Source: Pseudoips prasinana (taxonomy: Eukaryota; Arthropoda; Insecta; Lepidoptera; Nolidae). From it: a stretch of DNA of 64,000 nucleotides. The notes under the pieces were generated by a model. That model ran no database searches and was not told the DNA's origin. It saw only the letters and a list, made by a program, of their open reading frames with translations. Positions 1 to 11,288 of the stretch are shown piece by piece (within the stretch, counting starts at the first letter, position 1; the number at the start of each line of letters is the position of its first letter). The stretch is from the NCBI GenBank assembly GCA_951640165.1, contig OX621250.1:868001-932000 (forward strand), in the 5' to 3' direction. The position numbers were made by a program, and so were the translations under genes.

Positions 1-239
1 CAAGTTTTGTAAGCTCCGTTCTGTCTCCAACAATTGTCTCATTTCCATTCGTGAATAATTTTCGGACAGTCCTAAAACCCACTCCCACTCACATGTCTTT
101 AATACTAAAGAGAGGAAACTACCTCCTTGTTACACAGACAAGTTAAGAGGGTAGAATATTTGACGGCGCATTCGACATTTCAAAAAACATACAACAGAAA
201 AAAAAATCTATTCTTTCCTAGTAGGTAGTGGTTTTTAAT

Positions 240-550
240 ATCAAAAGGGCGACGAACGAGCAAGTCAGTCACCTGATGGTAAGTGATCACCGACGCCCAT
301 GGACATTCGCAATATCAGAGGCGTCGTGTGTGCGTTGCCGACCTTTAAGGGACAGCAAACAAGTGTTGCTGACCCTTCCCTCACCCCGATGAGCTCTGGC
401 GACCTTACTGACACGCAAAAACACACAACATTAAAAATGAATGAATCATTTTTAATGTTTTGTTATTGTAAAGGAATGTCTTCTGTAAGGTGGAGGTAAA
501 CTTCCCCAGGCTGCTCTCTGAGCGAATGAACGCTGTGCCCTACCTCTCTT
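240..550 (+). repeat. Lepidopteran dispersed repeat (CACCTGATGGTAAGTGATC type)
   Basis: GTCACCTGATGGTAAGTGAT, CGCCCATGGACATTCGCAAT and GCGTTGCCGACCTTTAAG, a motif set I know from many moth genomes. The small frame at 299 lies in it and is not a gene. Confidence 0.6.
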
Positions 551-732
551 AACAACAAGACTATATTCTGATGACTACAGCCAGATATTATGGTTTAACG
601 TTTCAAATATGGAATATTACGAATACCATTACTTTGGCATCTATATTTAACTTATCAATAATTAGTATGTTTTAATACAATAAAAGGGGGTAAATAAAGA
701 AAGCGACAATTTTAAGCCCGTTTTATTTTATA

Positions 733-898
733 CTAGCAGGCTGTGCCCCGCGGGTTTACCCACGTTAAACTTTATAAATAATAGCCTTTGTGTCAATCCG
801 GGGTGTTAGCTAACTCTATACCAAATTTTATTAAAATCGCTCCCGTCGGTTAGACGTGAAGAAGTAACATACATACACAGTCACAAACTTTAGTGTGA
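733..898 (-). mobile_element. Non-autonomous Helitron
   Basis: Reverse-strand copy: CTAG end at 733-736, then CTGTGCCCCGCGGG hairpin, then the GTTAGACGTGAAGAAGTAAC box, TC end at 897-898. Flanks are A and T as expected. Confidence 0.85.
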
Positions 899-900
899 TT

Positions 901-2143
901 AGTGGTACGAGTACGAGTATGCGTAGCGAAAGTCATTTAGCTTCTTCAATAATATTGCGGAGTCTATACACTTCGAGCTACACTAGTCCCTCATATACCC
1001 ATAATGAGAGTGAGAGGGCGCTACCCTCCGAGTGTCGCACAAATCTTTCGCTAGTTAGTGCCGACTCGACCCACTTACGGGACAAGTTATTGTCACACAA
1101 CTTTTATGCGGGATTTGAATTTGTGGACTTTGGGAGATATCGCCCGTTCGATCGTTTAATGTTAGATTATGTGACTACGAGGAAACTTTTGGTATTTCGT
1201 CCTTGATATTTCTTTAGGAAAATGTAATATCGGAATATTCTGACCATTCGCGTTACAAAGCAGAAAAATAAAACAAAATAGCTCGATTTACTTTGACTCG
1301 TCTCGTTATCTATGTGTTATATTTTTGCTCAATAATATACTTTAAAAAATCTAAACCTATATTTCTAGCGTCATAATTAAACCGCTGAGCAAGCGACAGG
1401 GTATGTCGGGTAGTTTCCAAGTGTACCTCCTAAAAGCCCTCAGTATTTCCGTGACTATCTTTACCATGAGCCACGGGATTCACCGCGACCATAAAAAGTG
1501 TTACCCATTTCTACGTAAGTAGGCTCCATCGAACATAGGGACCACTCTCTCTTTTCTCTCAATAGCTGCGCGCATAACACAAGCATTTAATGCATATGCA
1601 TTAGTTGCTCGTGTTTCACGCGCATCAACCAGCATTAACCTATTTTTATATTAAAAGGCTACGTGGCCCCGTACGCAAACATTCGCTCAAAATAACGACC
1701 AAGCGTAGTTGTATAGTCTCTGGATTCCTGTCGGAGTATGACAAGGCTCTAACATCATCATCTTGATATCGTAATGTCTATAACGTTCCCAGTTGGAGGG
1801 GATTTGCCGTAGTCAATAGATAAATAAAAAAGGAGCAATAAATAAATAAAAACGGTTTTTATTCGGCAAGTTGGCGTGGTTGGTAATTGCTAGCCTTTGA
1901 CGCCAGACTCATTTTATATCTAAGACTACATATTTTTCGTCCACAAGTTTTAGTTTTCGTCTTATAAAGTAAGATTATGGAAGAATAGAAAAAAACCTGA
2001 TAGAAATGAAACTACATACAAAACAAGGCGTGGGACACCTCAGTGGTTCATATGTAGCGTCAGCGGTGTATATATACGAGTACGTCGTGTGCATGCGTGG
2101 CACAGTCTTAATCTAAAGCTTGCCCGCATTGTATAAATAATTT
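901..2143. other. No gene recognised
   Basis: AT-rich intergenic sequence. One 103-codon frame runs from 895 to 1,206 and has no protein-like pattern. A-rich stretch near 1,820-1,860. Confidence 0.5.
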
Positions 2144-2226
2144 ATCCTGGGACATTATTGACACAGCCATCTGAACCCAAACTAGGCAGAGCTTGTACTA
2201 TGGAAACCAGATAACTGATATACTAC
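2144..2226 (-). mobile_element. SINE-B, 3' part
   Basis: CCTGGGACATTATTGACACA through GAAACCAGATAACTGATA; the 3' part of the SINE-B family without the tRNA-like head. Confidence 0.75.
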
Positions 2227-2290
2227 GTCTCTTTTGCTCCGTTTTCATCGTGCCGGTATATATATATAAGTATCTTTCTTTGTCCCTAAG

Positions 2291-2411
2291 TACAGACGCC
2301 AGCACATCCAGCTACCCAATCTGTCAAATTTCTTTTACAGAACTTTATCACATAAACTTTCGATTGGGGAAATTTTACAGTTTGGGGTAGCTTGATGTGC
2401 TGGCGTCTGTA
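2291..2411. repeat. Hairpin, 42-bp arms
   Basis: Arms 2,291-2,332 and 2,369-2,411, about 39 of 43 positions paired, loop 36 nt. Confidence 0.9.
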
Positions 2412-2412
2412 C

Positions 2413-2990
2413 AATATTCCTTCTCTCTCATATGTGCCTAAATGTGAAACTTCCTTAAAATATTGCAGTTATTCTCATCTACTTATCGATTACTGTATCA
2501 TGTCTAAGAATTTCACTTTAATAATCAAATTTTTTGGATATGTAAGAATGAAAATAGATTTATTAAAAAAAATGCACAGGCAACAAACATATAGAAAACA
2601 ATAAAACGAAAAATAAAATAAAATCAGACACTAGTTGTCCGTGCAAGCCTGAAATGGCACCATCTCAGCATTAGCTAGAACATTCTATTGTTATTATGTC
2701 AACTTTAATTTTGGTTGGTATTAATTAAAATTAGGAGTAAAGTACAATTTAAATATGATTTTAATGGAATAATTTAACCAAAGTAAAGCCAATTACCAAA
2801 GTGGTCTTCCTAAAAAAGCTACTTAAGTAGTATCGTAATAACCAAATCCTACTTGAAGGAGTCTTCTTGGTAATTGGATTTTAGTCTAAACCGGGGTTCA
2901 AGGACGATAATTAAATTTGAAAATCCCGTTTAAGATAAAAATATTTGGAGCCCACCTGATGTTCCAGCAATATTCGATATTTTAACCGGT
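2413..2990. other. No gene recognised
   Basis: AT-rich. A loose inverted repeat (CCAATTACCAA) is present at about 2,790-2,875. Confidence 0.5.
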
Positions 2991-3230
2991 CGGTCACCGT
3001 AGCCTAGTTGGTAGTGCTCCTGCCTACGAAGCTGGTGGTCCTGGGTTCGAATCCCGGTAAGTGCAAATATTTGTGAGATGAGCACGAATATTTGTTTCTG
3101 AGTCATGGATGCTTTCTATGTATATAAGTATTTATCTATCTATATAAGTATGTATATCGTCGCCTGGTACCCATAGTACAAGCTTTGCTTAGTTTGGGGC
3201 TAGTATGATCTGTGTGACATTGTCCCTAAT
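2991..3230 (+). mobile_element. SINE-A, near full length
   Basis: tRNA-like head with A box (TAGCCTAGTTGGTAG) and B box (GGTTCGAATCC), a body with GATGAGCACGAATATTTG, and a 3' part ending GTGTGACATTGTCCCTAATA. Four copies in the window define the family. Confidence 0.85.
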
Positions 3231-3458
3231 AGTATGTTATATTATATATAAGACAATTTTTCACTATGTGACTGTTGTTGTTTTATTTAACACATGTTAT
3301 TGATATCGAGTAAATTTATAAAATACATTATAGATAATATGTGCAACAAGTGACCTTGCATACCCCATGCCTTCATTGAAACTCACCAAAAATGGCTTAT
3401 GTCTGAATAAAGGACAGTAGATTTACGTGCTATATAATCCAATATCCCAAAGTCATAA

Positions 3459-3744
3459 CTGTACATTGAATATTTTTTAAAAAGGATACTTGGGGCGTGA
3501 TCTTCTGTCGATATCGAAGCCAAAAATATAGTTTTTAGAATTTTTGTCTGTGTGTCTGTTTGTCTGTATGTATGTCCGGGCTAAACTTAAAAAGTACTGC
3601 ATGGATTTACTTTAAATTTTGCATGAATATTACTAAGAGGTCGGTTCAACATATGGGGTACATATTATCACGCTATCACCTACGCGGGAGGAGCTGTAAT
3701 AATTTATAAAGTTTAGCGCGGGTAAAACCGTGGGGCACAGCTAG
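3459..3744 (+). mobile_element. Helitron-related element, longer variant
   Basis: Ends GCGGGTAAAACCGTGGGGCA-CAGCTAG at 3,744. The body (GATACTTGGGGCGTGATC, a TCTGTCTG-rich stretch) matches the copy at 18,384-18,663. The 5' end is set by where the two copies begin to match. Confidence 0.75.
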
Positions 3745-3772
3745 TTAACAATAATGAAATATTCACTGCACG

Positions 3773-3905
3773 AGTGGTTCAGTGGTTAAGACAGTCACCT
3801 CGCCACTTCGTGCCTGGGCTTCGTTTCCTTAAAAAAATTAATACTCATATTTTATTTAAAAATACGAACAAATGAGTCACCTAATCCTAATAGTTATGGA
3901 TATTA
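3773..3905 (+). mobile_element. SINE-D head fragment
   Basis: GAGTGGTTCAGTGGTTAAGA and CACCTCGCCACTTCGTG, the tRNA-like head of SINE-D, with the body replaced by A-rich sequence. Confidence 0.6.
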
Positions 3906-4132
3906 TTTGCGCCCACCATGCTATAATACGTACAAGTAGTGAACTACTCGCTTCGGCGTGGTCTTCGATACCTCGTGCAAAACTAGTTCCGGGAATTCAT
4001 TCAACGGTATATTAATATTCTATAACTACTAAAAACACTATAACTACTTTTTAATGCACGCCGAAACTAAATTTGGCTGTACTTTGTATCATAAATAAGA
4101 CCTTAATTATGCCCATAATGTTTCATTTTTTA

Positions 4133-4262
4133 TTCAGCATGTATGACGAATATAATGGCAGTAATCGAGGCAAAAGAGGTGTGCAAAGATCGTTACAAAA
4201 GGAAATCCGTTGTCTCTGCCTACCCCTTTGGGAAACAGGCAAGAGTCTATGTATGTATTGTT
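4133..4262 (+). mobile_element. Short RTE-like LINE 3' end
   Basis: Relative of the fragment at 46,192: GTGTGCAAAGATCGTTACAA, GGGAAACAGGCAAGAGTC, TATG tail. The small frames on both strands here are by-products. Confidence 0.65.
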
Positions 4263-4681
4263 TTATAAAAAAGGTTGAAATTGTATACTTTAAATAATCA
4301 AAAGATTGAAAATAAAACCGCACAGGCACCAAAGTATTCCTCTGACAAAACGCAAGTTAACAACTCATCTCGGCTGGAACTAAAATATTAGCAAGTCATC
4401 GTTAACCAGTCCCGGGAGACTCGATCGGTCCGCTACTAATTTTATAATTGGCAGCCAAAGTCTCCGCGGACGGAGTCAGCAGTTTTAATATTACAGTAAT
4501 TGAGTTGTGAAGCTGTAAATTGTAGTTACATCAAGTTCGCCCCAGTTCTTACTAGCCCATCAATTATTCCGATTTATTTCAAAACTGTAATACATAGGTA
4601 CCCTTCACAAGAGTAACAATCGAATTTATAATGGATAGGAATGGTAATAAACATAAAAATAGATTAGATTCAAATAATTAT

Positions 4682-4975
4682 GCCCTGGGACATTATTCAC
4701 ACACGACCATCTGATTCCAAACTAAACAGAGCACGTACTATGGAAACCAGATAACGCATTTACTATCAGTAGTATAGTAAATCCGTTATCTGGTTTCCAT
4801 AGAATACATACTACTTTTCTTTTGTAAATACATAATTATATAAATAATTAAACCCAGACTCAGGACAAACAGATATGTTCATGCACACAAATATCTGTCC
4901 TGGGTGGGAATCGAAGTCACGACCCCCGGCGTGAAAGATAAGTATCTGCCAACTACGCCACCAGCCCGTAAATAA
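4682..4975 (-). mobile_element. SINE-B with an internal snap-back
   Basis: Tail at 4,682 and tRNA-like head at about 4,905-4,975 (GGGAATCGAAGTCACG). Inside, 4,738-4,802 is an inverted duplication of SINE sequence. Confidence 0.82.
4738..4802. repeat. Snap-back inside SINE-B, 29-bp arms
   Basis: Arms 4,738-4,766 and 4,774-4,802, one mismatch (GCATTT/GGATTT), spacer 7 nt. Confidence 0.92.
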
Positions 4976-5324
4976 ATAAATTCAGTTTATTTTTATGAGT
5001 ATATTTAAAAATCAAATCTATTTTAATAAAAAATTGGAATACGTTATAAGTATATTGGATTTCTGTGCATTCGTATGAAAAACTAACTAAATTTAAAAAT
5101 TTAAAAACCCAAGCTGTTCAATTTAATTATCCCTCTAAAACTGAAACCTTTAATAAAATGACTAGAAAAATAATAACTTAGTCATTTATTTTGTAAACAG
5201 TTTTATTCTACTCTCTTCACTTCTACACAATGGTCTGGTTAAAACCGGTCACATTGCAGTTATATATAATATCGATAGTCTAAAATTTCCGGGAGAAAAA
5301 AGAGGGAAAGATTTTTATAAAACA

Positions 5325-5483
5325 CTAGCTGTGCCCCGCGTTAAATTTTATAAATTATAGCCTATGTATTAATCCAGGGTGTCACCTAACCTTATACCTC
5401 GCTCTAGCCGTTTAGACGTGAAGAAGTAACAAACATACACACTCACACACTCGCAAGCTTTCGCCTTTATAATATTAGTGTGA
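5325..5483 (-). mobile_element. Non-autonomous Helitron
   Basis: CTAG at 5,325-5,328, TC end at 5,482-5,483, A/T flanks. Same family as the copies at 733 and 46,084. The GCGG part of the hairpin is shortened. Confidence 0.85.
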
Positions 5484-5493
5484 TTGTGATTTT

Positions 5494-5526
5494 AATTTAA
5501 GGGGAACGTAGTGTTCCCCTTAAATT
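5494..5526. repeat. Short perfect hairpin, 14-bp arms
   Basis: AATTTAAGGGGAAC and its inverse with a 5-nt spacer. Confidence 0.9.
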
Positions 5527-5944
5527 ACACGTGAATTACACGTGAATGTAGATATCTTATTTATTACTCCTAATATTTACTAGAGCATAGATCGAACATT
5601 GACCTAGCCTAAGTAGGAAAATCCATCTTAGGAAATAAAAAAACTGTTATATTCTAGTTGTTATGTTAGTACGGCGCGGCGCCATCCTGGCAGTACCTGA
5701 TTTATCGGCTCTTTACCCTACTTCTTAAACATTTTTTATTCTACCCTACTTGTGTACGCATACCGCGATGCTTTGATAACTAGAAGAGCCATGCAAATTT
5801 GATTTTATAGTTAAGAAAATGTCTCAATACTATATGAATAGTAGGTATATATATTATTGTAGTCTATCTAATTTAATCACTATGTGTTTGATGATGGAGT
5901 TTCTTTACTCCTGTTAAAGGGAAAATATGGTGGTTTCTTGCCAA

Positions 5945-6050
5945 CTGCACAGGTCATATTATAGTGCAGCAATATATACGCAAAAATAGGTGCACTTTCT
6001 ATAATCCTCCTTTCTTTATAATCCGTCACGACCGACCGGCAGGAGCACCC
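5945..6050 (-). mobile_element. SINE-C, 3' part
   Basis: GCACAGGTCATATTATAGTG and GTGCACTTTCTATAATCC match the tail of the family in reverse. Confidence 0.65.
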
Positions 6051-7099
6051 CCATTCTGAGAACCATTTAAGAGCAGTTTGACAACCCCATATTAAGCCAC
6101 TGGGTGGGGAAAGTCATGGGTGTTTCGCTTATTTCGTGCAAATTACACGTCCAGGTCAACAATCTTTATTTATTAATTAAATATCTATATTCTTTATAAA
6201 GGAAACTAAACAAAATCAAGTTGCGCTTATATGCATGGGACATTTAGAGGTCATAATACCACAATGACTAAATTATAAATGAAAAACTTTATTAATTGTC
6301 ATTTCCTTCCGCGTCCATTTACTGATTTTCTAACCACATTTGCATTTTACCATAAAATATCCATACTTAGAATAAGCAAAGCAACTATAATAAGAAACTA
6401 CATGAAAAAATACAACATTAAGACCAAAAATATATAACAATAGCTCAGTAGTATAATGAAATTATAATTATAAATGTTTAACAATTTTTTTTTCTGATTA
6501 CCATCGGTTCGAATTAAAATCTAAATTTTAGTGTGCGTATGACCGTAAATGCGGCGCTACTACCATCTACTCCCCGGCGCACGTCTCAGTCAGCCAGTAA
6601 ACGTCATAGTGAGTGCATGCATGTTCGTGATAAAAAAATATTTACGTATAAAGTTTCGTAGGAGGTGAATATTTTGGAATCGTTCTCTTTCCTATCGTCC
6701 GTATTGTTAAGTGAGTATTTATGGTTTTGTTTGTTTGTCAGCTAATTATCAATTCTATAGACTATTTTTTGTATTTTAAAGTATGCATGAAGTTCGTAAT
6801 ATTGATATTATTTAAGTTAAAAATAATAAAGGTCACAAACCTAATTACCTTCTTCCTCATTGCCTTCGTTTACCGTCGTTTTTTTAAGCGATGGTAATGA
6901 GATCAAAACGATGGCTATTAGAATGTATTTCAAGACAACTAATTATTATTTTTAATTATGTAAATATTTTAAATAAGTTATATTTATCAACATTAAATCA
7001 AGTGGCATGAGTGTATTTTTTAGATTATTGTGTTACTTGATTGCTAACGGTGAGCAATAACATAAGGTATTGTGTTTTTACAGATAATTAATTATTAAA

Positions 7100-8385
7100 A
7101 TGCCGAAGAAAACAAAAAATAGAGCAGAAAAGAGAGCGCGATCGCTTACAGAAACAAAGAAAGTATGCAGAAATTAAAAAAGATCCTGAAAAGTATGCAG
7201 AACTGAAGGCAAAAGAATGTGCATGATACCTTAAAAAAAAGAGCAGAAAAAAATTAATAGTGCAGAAAATATGACACCTAGGCAATTGAGAGCCCAAAAA
7301 AAGACAGCGAAATAATTCAAAACGTCATTATTAAAGAAAAAAGAAAGAAAAAACGATTCAACAGCTACTGATAGATAATTCTCCACCAAATAGCGATACT
7401 GAAGTAGTCCCAGCAGAACAAGATCCTCTCGCTCGATCAGCGCTAAACTCCGTACCTAGTTCGGCTATAAACTATTTGGGTTCCGGTAATTTTAATTCTT
7501 ATCAACTGTGCCGAAAAAGGACGTTCTTATAAGAAAGCTTCGATACCGGCATAAAAAAGAAATCGGCATTTTAAAACAAGAAATTGACAAATCGAAGAAA
7601 CAGAAAGATGCCATGAGAAAAATGTTATACAGACTAGTAAACAGTAAGAAGAAGAGTAATAATATCTCGACTGAAGAAAAGATTGAACAGTTGGTAGAAA
7701 ACGTAAACACAGAGAAGCGTGAAGACATTAAAAAGAAACTAATATTTGGTGAGATTCTATCAAGAAGTGTTGGAGAAGGATACAAGGGCTTGTGCAATAA
7801 TGTAGATTTATTAATAAAATGTCTTAACATGAATAAAATACTAAAATAATCTAACGGGAGAGGTATTTTAGAAAGCTTATGCTGTAACGTTAATGTTGAA
7901 AACTGTTTGAAACGAACATGTAAAAAATGTACATCGAAAAACTTAAGAGTACGCCGAATTTTAGAATGACAAGAAAATTGAATATTATCAGTGGTGTAAT
8001 TGTTCTCAAAAGTACTACGTGAGAGATGTGGAGAAAACAAAATTAGTAACGAAAAAAGAAACATTCTATGATTTTCCACGTAATATTATACTCCAATTAG
8101 AAAACGCTCTTGTTGGCTACATGAAACACTGCTCTAATATTTTGACTCAATATAGAAACATTAAAGATCTTAAAAATAATCTTACTCCACAAGAGGACCA
8201 CCACCTCTCGTGGAGTAAGATTATTTTTAAGATCATGTTGACTTTAGTTAGAACTACTGCGTTAAATATAACGAAGAAATACAGAGTTTTCACTTTGATG
8301 GTAGTAGAAAGTCTAACGTTCTCATTACCATCCCACCCCGATTTTTTATATGATCGTAATTTCTTTGTTATCTATAGAAGGAAAG
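7100..8385 (+). pseudogene. Decayed transposase-like gene of the 6,118-8,820 element
   Basis: Starts at ATG 7,100 after an acceptor-like site (MPKKTKNRAEKRAR) and needs several frame changes and stop read-throughs. Visible blocks in order: KYAEIKKDPEKYAELKAKE, NMTPRQLRAQKKTAK, DNSPPNSDTEVVP, a lysine-rich block open from about 7,508 to 7,847 (residues IRKLRYRHKKEIG onward, likely coiled coil), ENCLKRTCKKC (possible metal-binding Cys pair), DFPRNIILQLENALVGYMKH, QYRNIKDLKNNLTPQE, then after a hairpin HVDFS-stop-NY and KYNEEIQSFHF (8,234-8,300). From memory this block order matches a multicopy insect and cnidarian hypothetical protein family in which DFSENY carries an acidic residue. The part after about 8,330 is missing. 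Confidence 0.65.
8166..8234. repeat. Snap-back hairpin inside the decayed transposase
   Basis: Arms 8166-8196 and 8204-8234 match at 30 of 31 bases with a 7-base spacer. The right arm is an inverted copy of transposase sequence and sits between the NLTPQE and HVDFS blocks, so it was made inside the coding region. Confidence 0.9.
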
Positions 8386-8489
8386 TATAACACACAAAAT
8401 GTTAAAATATTACCAATATATTAGTGATATTATAAAAAAAACTTCGTTATTCGACAATAAATTAGAAATTTAGAAACATCATGGAATAT

Positions 8490-8769
8490 CCGACAAAGAA
8501 CCAAAGTTACCGACATAGCTCGCAGACTTAGCAAGCTAAAGTGGCAATGGGCTGGTCACATCTGCAGAAGGACCGACGGCCGATGGAGCAAACGTGTTCT
8601 AGAGTGGAGACCGCGACTTGGTAAGCGTAAGGTAGGACGACCCCCAGCTAGGTGGACCGACGACCTCAAAAGGGTCGCTGGGACAGACTGGATGCGGAAG
8701 GCGGAGGACCGTGTGCAATGGCGCGTGTTAGGAGAGGCTTATGTCCAGCAGTGGACTGCGATAGGCTGA
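8490..8769 (+). pseudogene. C-terminal end of an RTE LINE polyprotein
   Basis: One open frame with no start, reading TDIARRLSKLKWQWAGHICR, then GRWSKRVLEWRP, VGRPPARWTDDLKRVAG, and ending LGEAYVQQWTAIG and TGA at 8,767. The WAGH, GRPPxRWxDD and AYVQQWT signatures are the usual C-terminus of lepidopteran RTE elements. The reverse transcriptase itself is absent. Confidence 0.9.
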
Positions 8770-8788
8770 TTGACTTGACTTGACTTGA
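8490..8788 (+). mobile_element. 5'-truncated RTE-type LINE with target duplication
   Basis: Flanked by the 10-bp direct repeat CATGGAATAT at 8480-8489 and 8789-8798. It carries the last 90 or so codons of an RTE-like ORF and a TTGAC tandem tail (8,770-8,788). It lies inside the right end of the 6,118-8,820 transposon; its downstream duplication overlaps the first base of the TIR. Confidence 0.9.
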
Positions 8789-8824
8789 CATGGAATATGC
8801 ACGAAATAAGCGAAACACCCTCAT

Positions 8825-9973
8825 AGAGGTTGGCTAATTTAATTTAACTTATTTTTATACTAGCATAGCTCTTTAAGATTAATTTTTGCAATTTACAATT
8901 GCACCCAGTAGTAGTGCGATTTTGTCCTGGAGTCCTGAAATACAGGATTTTCCCAGATTAGGCTTCGTCCACTGCTGATATTATGATATGTTTAAATTAT
9001 ATGAATGTTAGCTTATGTAACTATATATTAAGGAATATGTGGAAAATAAAATATTATTTATTTATTTATAATTTACAGTATCTTAGGGTCACGGGCGCTT
9101 ATCAGCACCAACGCCCAAATTCTAAGCTGCTACTAAGCGTTTGTCTTGCCAGAAAAATCCATGTATCACTTCTCAGCCCGACCAGGGATTTGAACCGCTA
9201 GACTATTTAGGCAGTCAATCTTCGACACTAAAGTGACTGGGGCTCAGCAAAGAGTTTTACTATCTATCAATTGTTTGTAGGAGAATCAACTTCATTCAAA
9301 CACACGAGTGTCTCTTCTAGATCTTAAACGTCCCCACTCCCTCTAGGTAAGCATTCATCCTGAATTATGACCGTATTCTTCTGCCATTAGCTTCATAAAC
9401 GGGACATTTACCCCACGCTCTGTGATTCAATCCTGTTTATCCCTTACTTCTGCCGCCTCTTGTTTTGGTAGTTAGTGTGAAATATGGATCACTAACTGAA
9501 TTATCGACTAATTAGGTTAAAATGTGTTTGTGATAGTTGACTCTTTATAGTGGGGCAAATGGTGAAAACTGCTGCTAATTGTTTAATAGTTTGATATTAG
9601 ACACTAATATCGGCGAGGATCGCTTTGGCCCCTTAACACGTCATTGGTGATCCCGTGCAACTGATCACCACCCTCTCTTAGAATTCTGTCCTTTTGCTTC
9701 AGCGGCCCCCTGAGCTGTGGCCCGAACCGTAAAAGGGTGGCCTCGGGTATTAATCGTTTAATATAAGCTACTGGTTAAGAGCCTTCTGCGCTAGCCAAAT
9801 GCTCATTGCCTTCCATTCTTTAATTTTGATATTGTACAACTAAATTTCAAAATAATAGATTAATTTTTTTAGACTAAAGTATTTAGACTATACTTATTTT
9901 TGTAATTATTATACTGTGTTCGACTATGTTTGTGTACTGCATTTTGAACATGACAAGTAGAAGTGTATGTTAA
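8825..9973. other. No gene recognised
   Basis: Unique-looking sequence with a GC-richer patch at 9,610-9,750 (GCGGCCCCCTGAGCTGTGGC) that could belong to the retroelement suspected at 9,974. Confidence 0.45.
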
Positions 9974-10001
9974 TACCCAAGTGCTGAATAAATTTCATTA
10001 T
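9974..10001 (+). repeat. 28-bp match to 62,776-62,803
   Basis: TACCCAAGTGCTGAATAAAT followed by TTCATTAT occurs at both places and holds AATAAA, so it may be the 3' end of an unrecognised retroelement. Confidence 0.6.
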
Positions 10002-10206
10002 AAAATGTGACCATAAAGTAGTTGAACTTGTGGACATTAGTTAATAACCCTTTCTTTAACTTATCGTAAAGAGATTTTAAACAAAGCTTTCTTGTGATCG
10101 AATATGTATTAATAACTAGCCGTGTGGTTTCCGGCTCAGAAAGAATAACAGCGCTACCCCATACATACCATCCCGTGAGTGGCGACTAAGGGATACAGCA
10201 GGTTTT

Positions 10207-10405
10207 TTTTTTTTAAAGACAACGTACTAAGGTATCTAATCCCTGTGTCGCGGGGTACTTCACAAACATATGATAGACGGACACAAATTACATCCAGACT
10301 CGGAACAACTATTTATGGGCCACACAAACAGTTGTCCAGCGCGGGACTCGAACCCGCGAAACGAAGCAGCGAGGCGACTGTCTTAGCCGGTGTACTATGT
10401 CTACC
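10207..10405 (-). mobile_element. SINE-D
   Basis: Poly-T at the 3' end, CCCTGTGTCGCGGGGTACTT, then reversed B box GGACTCGAACCCGCG and head up to TAGCCGGTGTAC. Confidence 0.8.
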
Positions 10406-10545
10406 ACCTAACTGCAGTCGCTAACTCGCATGCCAAACGCGGTGACCTAGGCAAACCCCTGCAAATGGCAACGTTGTGGGTATAACCTTTGGGGGTGGCC
10501 TATGTCTAGCGGTGGACGATATTAGGACGATGATGTGATGTGACG
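10406..10545 (+). mobile_element. RTE-tailed 3' fragment
   Basis: GCATGCCAAACGCGGTGACC, TGGCCTATGTCTAGCGGTGG and a GATGATGTGATG tail; adjacent to SINE-D. Confidence 0.55.
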
Positions 10546-11288
10546 TATATTTTACAACATTAAATCTCTGCACGAATCTAAAACGCTACAGAATCAAAAG
10601 CGAAAGGCATCTTCATATGTGAGTGTACCGAATAAAATGTATTTATTTAAACTTTAGTGCAGCAAAGCGGTGTCTAAGCCTTGATTTCTTTGTAAGTGAT
10701 ATGTAGTACATAATTATATGCGATATATCATTAGCATTAAGAAACCTAAATATGGAATTTACACCTTTTAACTGTATAATCAATTACTATTAGTGAAAAC
10801 CTGTAATTGGCTTCCTGTTTTGTATTGCAATGTCTAAAACTGTGTAAAATAGCTGTTGGTTTTCCGATAAATAAATACACAAACTGTACAAAGCCGGACT
10901 TAATGCCAAAGGCATTCGCTACCAGTCGACCTTTGGGTGATGCAGAGATAATATGGTAGCTGTACGAATGAACGTTTAAGTGAATTGTAGATACTTTTGT
11001 ACTCTATATAAGCATAAATACATTACCTATAAATATTATTTTATACATATTATACAATATATATTATTATAAATACATAAATGAATATTTACATAAATAA
11101 GATTACTGATGAGAGGTTTACGACTATATTTTATTAAAATGTGCTCACGTGTTTTCTTTTTGAAAGAGAATCGACTCTTAGCCATTCTAATCTCCGGAGG
11201 TATATACCAACTGTATTTAGTTTTTGATTATGTACCCCAGAGTAGTGTTGGCCAGGCAGGCACTCCGTTTACCTCCAAAGCCTTGAAT
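10546..11288. other. No gene recognised
   Basis: AT-rich, TATA-type low complexity around 11,030-11,100. Confidence 0.5.

Larger units (their letters stand above)
6118..8820 (+). mobile_element. DNA transposon with 23-bp TIRs and TCAT target duplication
   Basis: Perfect 23-bp inverted repeats at 6118-6140 and 8798-8820 (start GGGTGTTTCGC, inner end TTTCGTGCA), flanked by TCAT at 6114-6117 and 8821-8824. Inside lie a non-coding leader with a possible intron (donor GTGAGT about 6,711, acceptor TTTACAG at 7,083) and a decayed reading frame at 7,100-8,385. An RTE LINE has inserted near the right end (8,490-8,788). A 4-bp duplication is known for Sola and Ginger elements among others; the superfamily is not assigned here. 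Confidence 0.8.

Noticed and set aside
2991..3070. Functional tRNA gene
   Set aside because: A and B boxes are present but the same head recurs with a fixed SINE body in several places, and the acceptor stem does not close.
7492..8079. 195-codon minus-strand frame
   Set aside because: It is the reverse shadow of the lysine-rich block of the decayed transposase.
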